Shown here: positions 57,136-64,000 of the stretch, in pieces
Layout: each line of letters opens with the position of its first letter
Numbering within the stretch: the first letter of the stretch is position 1
Source of the DNA: Basidiobolus meristosporus CBS 931.73
Lineage: Eukaryota; Basidiobolomycota; Basidiobolomycetes; Basidiobolales; Basidiobolaceae
NCBI GenBank assembly: GCA_002104905.1
Contig: MCFE01000002.1
Coordinates: 124,001 to 188,000, forward strand
Direction: 5' to 3'
DNA length: 64,000 nucleotides
The notes under the pieces: model-generated
Seen by the model: only the letters and a program-made list of their open reading frames with translations
Database searches by the model: none
Told to the model about the DNA's origin: nothing
Made by a program: the position numbers and the translations under genes

Positions 57136-58303
57136 TCATCTTCTCCTGGGTTTTTTTCTCACAGGGATTACTACTGAAGCATTTGGTAGTGACTCACTTT
57201 GCACACCTATGCTACTTCCTGGCTGACTATCATCTTGGCTACTTGTGTATTTGTAGTCAGTATTTTGACTCCTAGTTGATGAGTGCAATGCTGCAGCTTG
57301 GCTGCGCTGAATTGCTCCAACTGAACCAACTGAGCCGGCCTGTAGTGCCATGTGCTGACGCATTCTTTTACTTGCCAAGGGCTCCAGTGGTTGAGCACTT
57401 CATGCTGGTCATCATCAGTCAGTTCACCAGAAGTAACTTGCTGATGGCCAGGCAAAACAGCACGCGCAGTGCGCCTTGACGCGTTGAGATGGCCCTTGGC
57501 TGAGTTCAATGTGATGCTGCATGTTGACACAACTTGGTCCGCTCCAATGTACTTGTGTCTACATGAGCAGTTTGGCAAGTTCTGGTAGTTCTGCTCTGAA
57601 AGCGCACACGTTGACCTGATGCACGTTGACTTGATGCGTGTTGACTCAATGCGGGGCGTTCTGGTAAAGGGTGTTGGCGTGGTCTGGACTGACATGCAGC
57701 AGTGCGCTCTGGTTGCAAGAGAAGGTAGGGAATCCAGCAAGGCATGCTGGCGCGATCTGGATGATGTTGCTTGCGGTCTGTATTCTTCCTCCTGAAGCTC
57801 ACCATTGGATTCCTCAAGGTATTCACTTACACTCTGTCTGATACTTTGGAGCTGTTGCCTGGATGAGTCCTGTGTATATTGCTCTCAGAAGCCACTTAGC
57901 TCTACTATTATATCACGTAGTACATTAGTCATTTGAGGTAAAAACTCATTTGAAATCTCTTTGGTTCCCAAAGTTGAGGCACAAACAGACGCATCCAGCC
58001 CGTACTGTGCAAATTGCACGCAAAATTGTTCCTGCATGGCTTCTTTGTCAAATCCCCTCACTCTCAGCTCATTTTTGATTTCAATACTTGTCTTGTTATA
58101 TATCTTTTACATACATTGGCTGGCATCTTGATGTAGAACTCATGCCACAGCTTTCTACTCAAATTCTTCCATCTTTGTTGACTCTCTAAGGTATCTAGTT
58201 CTGCTAGATTAATCAGTAGTGCCCAAATATCTGTATGAAGGCTCATCATAGACACTTGGGCCATACTAAAGTTATTTGTCAAGAACTTGAACTAATCTAA
58301 CAT
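57136..58303 (-). pseudogene. Harbinger-like element ORF1 (partner gene)
   Basis: Starts at ATG 58303 but has a TAG at codon 4 (MLD-stop-FKFL for MSDPFEFL). A lost A near 58107 shifts the frame, and TGA replaces Gln in SGFQEQY. Readable parts are FSMAQVSMMSLHTDIWALLI, QRWKNLSRKLWHEFYIKMP, ELRVRGFDKEAMQEQFC, SIRQSVSEYLEES and LLDSLPSLATRA. Then comes a Ser/Thr/Arg-rich region, and in another frame SKRMRQHMALQAGSVG and a C-terminal IPVRKKPRRR that looks like a nuclear localisation signal. Family not recognised. It retains many more CpGs (57440-57700) than the rest of the nest. Confidence 0.6.
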
Positions 58304-58755
58304 TGACTTTTCCGGTTCGGACCATGCTTGTGAGCTGGGGGATGGGTTTTGTCTGGGTTGTACTAAAGATGAGTTGAGGCTTGGTATAGGGACCATAGCA
58401 ACGGATTTGGATACTTAAACAACAGTATATTGGCATTAACCTGGTCTTATATTAAATATATATGAAAACTAATGTGATTGTTGAATTTTCCATATATTAT
58501 GCATCATGCATCTTGGATTGTGTTGATGCGGATCAGATCAAATCAATCGCAGATTTCCTATTTGATTATAGACCTATGATTAAAGCATCACTAAAAGTAC
58601 CAAGGCATTGTTTGCGGATGATTTTTGCGACATAATGATGGGATACATGGCAATTGATGGAGATTTAACCATAATGTATTAAAAATCAGATAAATAACGC
58701 AGATTGTGCCAAATCAAATCAAACCGCCTCAATACAATCATCCATCAATTTTAAT
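58304..58755. promoter_or_regulatory. Bidirectional promoter region of Harbinger-like copy 2
   Basis: The A/T-rich interval between the divergent start codons is about 450 bp and colinear with 22574-23018 in copy 1. It should drive both genes. No single box stands out enough to name. Confidence 0.5.
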
Positions 58756-59640
58756 ATGACTTACTCATCTGAATGGCCTTTTCTCATCAATCCCATCACT
58801 ACCACTGGATTTCCTTTTGACACACTAGAGGAGATCTATTCCAAGTACTGTGGACCATCAACCCCAATCTACTCAAGGAGATCCCTTGTTAAGCTTCTCT
58901 GCTATTACAAGAACTATTGCCCTACAAGGTTTCATCCCACCATTCATGGCAACAAAAGTCCTAGAAGCTTTCATTTGCAGCTGACAGCAATGGAGAACCA
59001 CCTTGTAGAGGGTATGAATGACTTAGAGCAAGCTTGGAATACTTGGTCCAGAAGCTCCAATAGACTTCCATATCCCAGAGTGTTCAGCAACAGGTTGCAT
59101 ATCAAGAGTATTTTGGATACCTTCCCAGTGAGGATTAACAGACCTTCTAGAGGGCAGAGGCACTTTTATTCTGGCAAGTACAAGGCACACTGTGTGAAGT
59201 TTCAAGCACTGTCTGACATTGAGGGTAACATCATCTGGTTTAGTGGGCCATTTGCTGGAAGTAGGCATGACAAAGCACTCTGGGTAGAGAATCATCCTGA
59301 ATTCAGTAGAGGGGAGAAATGTATGGCAGACTTAGCCTATATAGGAGAGGATTGTCAGAGATTAGGATGTATCACAGCTTATAGGAAGCCAAGGAATGGT
59401 GTGCTTAGCAGGAAGCAGAAGCTCTACAATGAGATATTTAATCATTTCAGAGTAAGGGTAGAGCACACATTTGGATATCTGAAGAGATTCAGCATATTGG
59501 CAGGTAAATACAGAGGAAAGTCATATATAGGAGAAAACAGCAGAATAGGTAAAATAGTTAAGATACTTATTAATGCACAGTATATTCATACAAGAAGACA
59601 TCCACTGAGAGAAATATGTCTGGAGCATTATGAAGAGTAA
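58756..59640 (+). CDS. Harbinger-like DDE transposase, intact
   Basis: A 294-residue frame starting MTYSSEWPFLINPITTTGFP. The pattern is DDE_Tnp_4 (IS5/PIF-Harbinger group). The first Asp is in SILDTFPVRINRP (D121). The block FYSGKYKAHCVKFQALSDIEGN with GPFAGSRHDKALW (about 137-176) is the family's SGK..H..K.Q and GS.HD motif. The second Asp is in CMADLAYIGEDC (D192). The Glu is in RVRVEHTFGYLKRF (E236). The N-terminal 100 residues are basic and helical and may bind DNA. It is somewhat shorter than animal HARBI1 (about 350). It is the only complete DNA transposase in the window and could in theory mobilise the related ends around it. ATG at 58756 is the first in frame, and the copy at 22573 starts at the same place. 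Confidence 0.88.
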   Translation: MTYSSEWPFLINPITTTGFPFDTLEEIYSKYCGPSTPIYSRRSLVKLLCYYKNYCPTRFHPTIHGNKSPRSFHLQLTAMENHLVEGMNDLEQAWNTWSRSSNRLPYPRVFSNRLHIKSILDTFPVRINRPSRGQRHFYSGKYKAHCVKFQALSDIEGNIIWFSGPFAGSRHDKALWVENHPEFSRGEKCMADLAYIGEDCQRLGCITAYRKPRNGVLSRKQKLYNEIFNHFRVRVEHTFGYLKRFSILAGKYRGKSYIGENSRIGKIVKILINAQYIHTRRHPLREICLEHYEE

Positions 59641-59824
59641 ATAAAGCAAGGAAAGCACTATTCTGAGCAACATAAGTAAGATTGAGTAAAATTACCAGTA
59701 ACTGTATCATACCACTGGCATCATGGTAGATATTATAGTGCCAGATAGTGCTGTAGAGTGCCAGATCAGTCTGGCACCATAAACAGGCTGGCACTATGTG
59801 GCACTATCCGACAGAACAGGTCTA

Positions 59825-60352
59825 ATGTGCATTTTACACTTTTTGGCTCAAATTTTGACAGATTTCCAGGCAGTCTCTTTGCATATGCTGTACACCCAAA
59901 TATCCTTATATGTTCTGCACTTGATCTGTATCCATACCATTTTTCAAATGGAGTAGAGTCACAAAGTACTATGTTTATAACTCCTATTCTTAAGGTATAT
60001 AGCTGTGGCAACTGATTCCACCCAAAAATCATAGAATAGTTTTTCATCAGGCATCATTGATTATGACACATCAATTATTGATCTGTTTGCACATTCTGGT
60101 TAATACATTTTGCTGTGGGGAGTATGGTACAGTAGTCTCTGGCTTTATCCAATGAACTTGCAGAAGTGGATGAAGAGCATTGAGGTGTGTTGTCCACCAT
60201 TGTCAGAGTGTATTTTTGTGATTTTTTCACCAGCTTCTCTCTCCACCATTGCATTAAACTCCATGGACTTAGACAGAGTTTCTTTCTTTCTCTCCATGAA
60301 GTAGACCTACTTATATTTAGTATAATTATCAATAAAGTGATGAAATACTTAG
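59825..60352 (-). pseudogene. Copia integrase fragment
   Basis: Minus strand: FMERKKETLSKSMEFNAMV, KITKIHSDNGGQHTS (second catalytic Asp in DNGG), SQRLLYHTPHSK and QPECANRS at the place of the PQQNG.AER block, which has lost the catalytic Glu. Then FGWNQLPQLYTLRIGVIN, TPFEKWYGY, HIRIFGCTAYAKRLPGNLSKFEPKSVKC. Cut on the right by a Tnp2-like end at 60353 and split by Harbinger-like copy 2 on the left. Confidence 0.78.
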
Positions 60353-62749
60353 CCCTATGAGAAATTATAGTAATGATCCCTTCAAAGGGTTGTCACAAAG
60401 CTAAAGTCCCATGACTAGGAGGTACTGATACTGTCAGGACACTGTCCAGAGACTGTTGAAAAATAACTAAACCCCAGATTTTACAAAAAACTTGGTCAAA
60501 ATTTTTCATCACAACAATGTATAAGTAACATTTGATTGGTTCTCTGCCAATTTGGTCACTTTCTGATCCTGGACACTCTATCACCTCCTACACTTGTGTG
60601 CATTGATTGGCTATTGCCTCTTTTTCACACTTCTTACTTCCCAACTGAACCATTTCTCTTACTTCTCATGCATTCAAATTGATTTATTACCACTGAAACT
60701 TCAGTTGTACCATAATTTCCAACTGTATTGATCTATGCAAGTCCCTATACCCTACACTAACATTAAGCCCAACCCCACTCTCAGCAACTAACTTCACTAA
60801 AATCCACCACTTGATAAGTATCTCTGCTGCAACACTCTGGTCCCACAACTTTAGCAGGAACCCAATGTCTTTATTCCACTGTTCATTCACTGGTTCCCAC
60901 ACATCCTGGTCTTCAGCTGGCACTGCAAGGTCAAGCACCTCATCTGCCAGTCTTTGCAATAAATCCTTGCAATATTCAAATGTATTTTCTTGGGTACTGC
61001 TTGTGAAGAAGTGCTTCAACCTCTAGGTGTACCTATTAATGTTCCAAAAATCCCCTGAAGGCATTGTTATAGTCTTTCAAGCTCTTGATGTTGTAGCCTT
61101 GTCTGTTAGCGGGATCTCCACTCTGTCAACAATGAAGGATGTGGAGGTTGTGGTAAACAAATTGCCTTTTTCTGCAAGCTCATCCACCTTGCTGGAGTGT
61201 AGCTCAACTGGCTGAGCTTCCAACTCTTGTGAAAACAGCTATTTTCTTGTTGGTAATTCTTCTTGGCTGTGATGGGATTCAGTCTGTTCCTGGCTTGCGG
61301 CATTAATTGACAAGAGCTGCAGTGTTTTCTGCATGCCTTGCTGACTCAGGCTTGGGTAGACATTTTTCCCTTTACCTTTTCCTTTATCACTGCCAGGTCT
61401 TTCACTGCTACTTTGTTTGCAAGCTTCTTGTAATGAACTACATTTTCTCCTTGATAAATTCTGCTCTGACGCATCTGTTTTAGCCTGCTTTTCCCTTGCA
61501 ACACTCTTCTGGCAACCTGAAGTTTCTTTTCTGCTTGTTTCAAGCTCTCAACTGTAGCTGTATTGGGCTCCTGTAAAAGTTGCTGGTTTTTGTCACTGCT
61601 AGGTCCTTCACTGCTACTTTTACTAAGTGCTTCTTGAGTAGGACTACACTTTTTCCTTGATAAATGTTGTGCTGGTGCATCCATGTCTGCCTGCTTGTCC
61701 CTAATTGGCATTCTTTCAGCTACCTGATATCTCTTTGATGCTTGTCTGGAGCTTTTGTCCCTGCTTGTAATGGGCTCTTGAGGAAGCCACTGGTCTTTAG
61801 CCATCGAGCCCTTGTTCTTCTGCCATTGATAGTTTCTGTTACTCTTATGATACTTTTTTAGCATACCAGCACTGGCGCAAAGTCTATTTGTCTGTTTGAA
61901 TCCAGGATAATGCTGATGGAATAAGTCAAGTGTATTCTGCTTGGCCATGAGTTCCTGATAGTCCCATAGTATGCCAGCCTTAAGGTGATGGCATGCTAGA
62001 CTTCTGTTGACCTCTTGGCTATTTGCCCACCCTTCATTATTGAACTCAGTGGCTTCACAGATCTTCAATGTCTTTTGATTTTTAGGCTTTGGTATAAACA
62101 CCACATTGTGTCCCTCCCATGCAGTGATAGGTTCTTCTGTGGGCTTATATTTTGGCACTGTTGTTGTGCTTCAAAGACCGTACTGAGTTCCTCTGCTGCT
62201 ACATTGGGCAGTGGCTCAATTCTTGGCTGTGACATTGAGCTATTTGAGTTCCTTCCTTGCAGCAAAGGTACTGCTTTCTCTACCTGGGATACTGATTGCT
62301 CTACATGTATTATCTGCTCATCCTGTTTCTGGACTATTTCCTGATTTCTCTGGCACATTGCATCTATCCTATCAGCCACTGCACCTAATTGCTTCATTGA
62401 TGCTTTGGTATGAGCTGACAACATACTTGCTAATATAGGTGGTGGTGATATTATGACAGACACTTGCTGGTCTTCAACTGAGCATACTGAGTTTGCTGCA
62501 TTCTCATCTGCCTGGCATAACAGTCAGCTTGTGGCTCTACAGAGGTTCTCAATTGCCTACTTGACTGAGAGCCTGAGGAGTCTGCATTATTACATTCAGT
62601 GGTAAACTGTCAACATGTCCTTTTTTGGATGTAGCCCTGCTTGTTGCACTGAATGTCAAAGCAAGCTGTTGTTAAACCATTCTTCTGTTGCCATCCGTGG
62701 TGGGGTTTGGTTGAGAACCAGACAACTTTGCTCTATTTTCTGGCAGCAT
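60353..62749 (-). pseudogene. Tnp2 partner (coiled-coil) gene, longest copy
   Basis: The element end CCCTATGAGAAATTATAG is at 60353. The gene reads minus from ATG 62749: MLPENRAKLSGSQPNPTTDG, a stop, then the coiled coil MCQRNQEIVQKQDEQIIHVEQ with SVSQVEKAVPLLQ, and PRIEPLPNVAAEELS. A long open stretch at 62158-61346 (270 codons) follows: KPTEEPITAWEGHNVVFIPKP, LACHHLKAGILWDYQELMA, NTLDLFHQHYPGFKQ, MLKKYHKSNRNYQ. Two imperfect Lys/Ser/Gln repeats come next (CSPTQEALSKSSSEGPSS and related). The end has KHFFTSSTQENTFEYCK, QRLADEVLDLAVPAEDQD and CEKEAIANQ. Function unknown. The basic middle and coiled coil suit a DNA-binding, multimerising partner of the transposase. Confidence 0.65.
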
Positions 62750-62819
62750 GTATATGGAAGTAAGTCCACCAAAGGGGAAATAGTGTAATACATATGTGTG
62801 TATGTGGTGCCACAACTTT

Positions 62820-62826
62820 ATTTATA
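62820..62826 (-). promoter_or_regulatory. TATA box of Tnp2 partner gene
   Basis: TATAAAT on the minus strand, 71 nt before the ATG at 62749, matching the position in the copies at 31622 and 53489. Confidence 0.5.
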
Positions 62827-62965
62827 ATGCTTACTATGGCAGGTCATCATTGAATCTTATATTCATGAGGTGCAATGCCTCAAATACAAGACTGTCTTAA
62901 GTTCACATGAGTATGGACCAAAAAGTGATATAATAGTATTATGTTGTTGAAGGCCAAACTGTTTG

Positions 62966-63216
62966 CCCTATGGACAAGACTACTTTGATGCAATGCTGCA
63001 AGAGAAGAGAAAAAAGACCATGTGACTATTGTAGCAAGCTGCTCAACCATGAAGCATGCAGACAGCATAGGAAGTATTACAAGCATCATGGCCAGTGTTT
63101 TGCCACACAAGTCATATTTGACCATTCATAGGTCACTACTATAACAACATTATCTTGCCATCCAGTTGATACTTCTATATTGGCACCTGGCTGTCTTTGT
63201 CACCTTGCATAAACAA
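62966..63216 (+). pseudogene. Tnp2-like transposase N-terminal fragment
   Basis: RPCDYCSKLLNHEACRQHRK, YYKHHGQCFATQVIFDHS, then VDTSILAPGCLCHLA on the plus strand, divergent from the partner gene at 62749. Stops by nonsense codons and is cut by Harbinger-like copy 3. Confidence 0.65.
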
Positions 63217-64000
63217 GACTTGTTCCATCATACCATGCCAGGGTGCACGGAGCAATCTGTGGCCTCTAAGAACAATTGGGTGCAATATTATAGCTACCAG
63301 TAAGCAGGATTGCTCTTGGACAATTTTGCACCATGTGGGATGATCTTGCACACTATGGCACGATCTGACACAATGAGGTTGGCATGGATGATTGTGCCAG
63401 CTTGTGATGTTTGCATCATGTGCGCAATTGAATACTGCTATTATGGTAGGTAAAATCTGGTATTTGGATGTGTTTCTTTGATGTGTATGGAAATAAATGC
63501 ATATCACACTATAAGCTACAGAGATACTTACCATTTGGTTACCACCACTCCAATTGGATGGTATCTCAGCGGTTAATCAGTCCAAAAGTATCCTGAAGCT
63601 GTCAGCCCCCAATTGGCTCTTTAACCAATACACAAGCTACCTGCTTTGTCATCAAATATCCCATTTTGCCCATTGAGCAAGTAAATCCATGATGCTAGTG
63701 ATTGGACAAGATGTCATAGCTAGCAAGCAACAATTGAACAGGTGCAAAATAGATCAAATGTCTGCACTAGTGTAATAGATGGTGTATATGTACGCAGGGT
63801 GTTTGTTTATAGAGGTTCTGTCTGAAATGTGAGACAATCTTGATCCAGCTTATATCAAAAACTTGGTGATCCCTGATTTGTGGTGGCTCAAGTTGGATTG
63901 CAAAAAAAATGTATTGTTTGGATCATGACAAACAATAGCAATTCAGAGCAATTGCATCATCTTCTCCTAGGTTTTCTCTCACAGGGATTACTACTGAATC
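63217..64000. mobile_element. Harbinger-like transposon, copy 3 (left part, runs off the window)
   Basis: GACTTGTTCCATCATACCATGCC starts the element; sequence then follows 56396-57180 of copy 2 to the window edge, including the C-terminal end of ORF1 on the minus strand. Most differences from copy 2 that I checked in the first 200 bp are CpG to TpG or CpA changes. Confidence 0.8.

Larger units (their letters stand above)
56396..59822. mobile_element. Harbinger-like transposon, copy 2 (complete)
   Basis: 3,427 bp from GACTTGTTCCATTGTACCATGCC to GGCACTATCCGACAGAACAGGTC. The terminal repeats match imperfectly over about 13-25 bp. TA flanks both ends (56394-56395, 59823-59824). Removing the element and one TA restores a continuous copia integrase reading (SKKCKMHIIVGYCNKS). 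Contains ORF1 on the minus strand and the transposase on the plus strand, head to head across about 450 bp. Confidence 0.88.

Noticed and set aside
14300-64000. CRISPR arrays, rRNA or host genes inside the nest
   Set aside because: No regularly spaced repeats, no rRNA core sequence and no spliced host-like gene were found; all recognised coding sequence is transposon derived.

Overview
The window looks like nuclear DNA of a filamentous fungus. Protein genes are interrupted by 54-125 nt introns with GT..AG borders. They include a chromodomain-SET H3K9 methyltransferase of the Clr4/Suv39 type, and nearly all the rest is fungal-type transposon DNA. A CYRI (FAM49) gene, the regulator of Rac1/SCAR signalling, argues for a lineage that kept this animal-like actin control, for example an early-diverging (non-yeast) fungus. 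That placement is inference and no species can be named.

Region 1 (1-14,300) is gene-bearing, with normal CpG content. In order: a copia LTR relic (1,396-1,752); an FLVCR-like MFS transporter (minus); a DHHC palmitoyltransferase (minus); CYRI (plus); the Clr4/Suv39 methyltransferase (plus); an unrecognised 57-residue membrane protein (minus); and a phosducin-like chaperone (minus). Splicing these by hand gave continuous reading frames of 458, 339, 327, 459, 57 and 244 residues, all without internal stops.

Region 2 (about 14,300-64,000) is a nest of transposable elements, almost free of CpG. It holds: (a) at least nine fragments of a Tnp2/CACTA-like DNA transposon with termini resembling CCCTATGAAAAATAAT, in which a Tnp2 transposase and a coiled-coil partner gene are transcribed divergently; (b) a Harbinger-like (DDE_Tnp_4) transposon with two head-to-head genes, one copy complete with an intact 294-residue transposase and a TA target duplication, one copy broken open by a retroelement, one running off the right edge, plus end fragments; (c) a tandem LTR-gag/pro-LTR-gag/pro-LTR array of a retroelement with no reverse transcriptase; (d) two Ty3/gypsy elements, one complete with TAGT duplication and one 5'-truncated; (e) copia pieces.

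The insertion order can partly be read from who interrupts whom. Tnp2-like elements and copia are the oldest layer, Harbinger-like elements inserted into both, and the LTR array and the gypsy elements came last. The H3K9 methyltransferase gene, whose family silences transposons, lies about 2.5 kb from the start of this nest.
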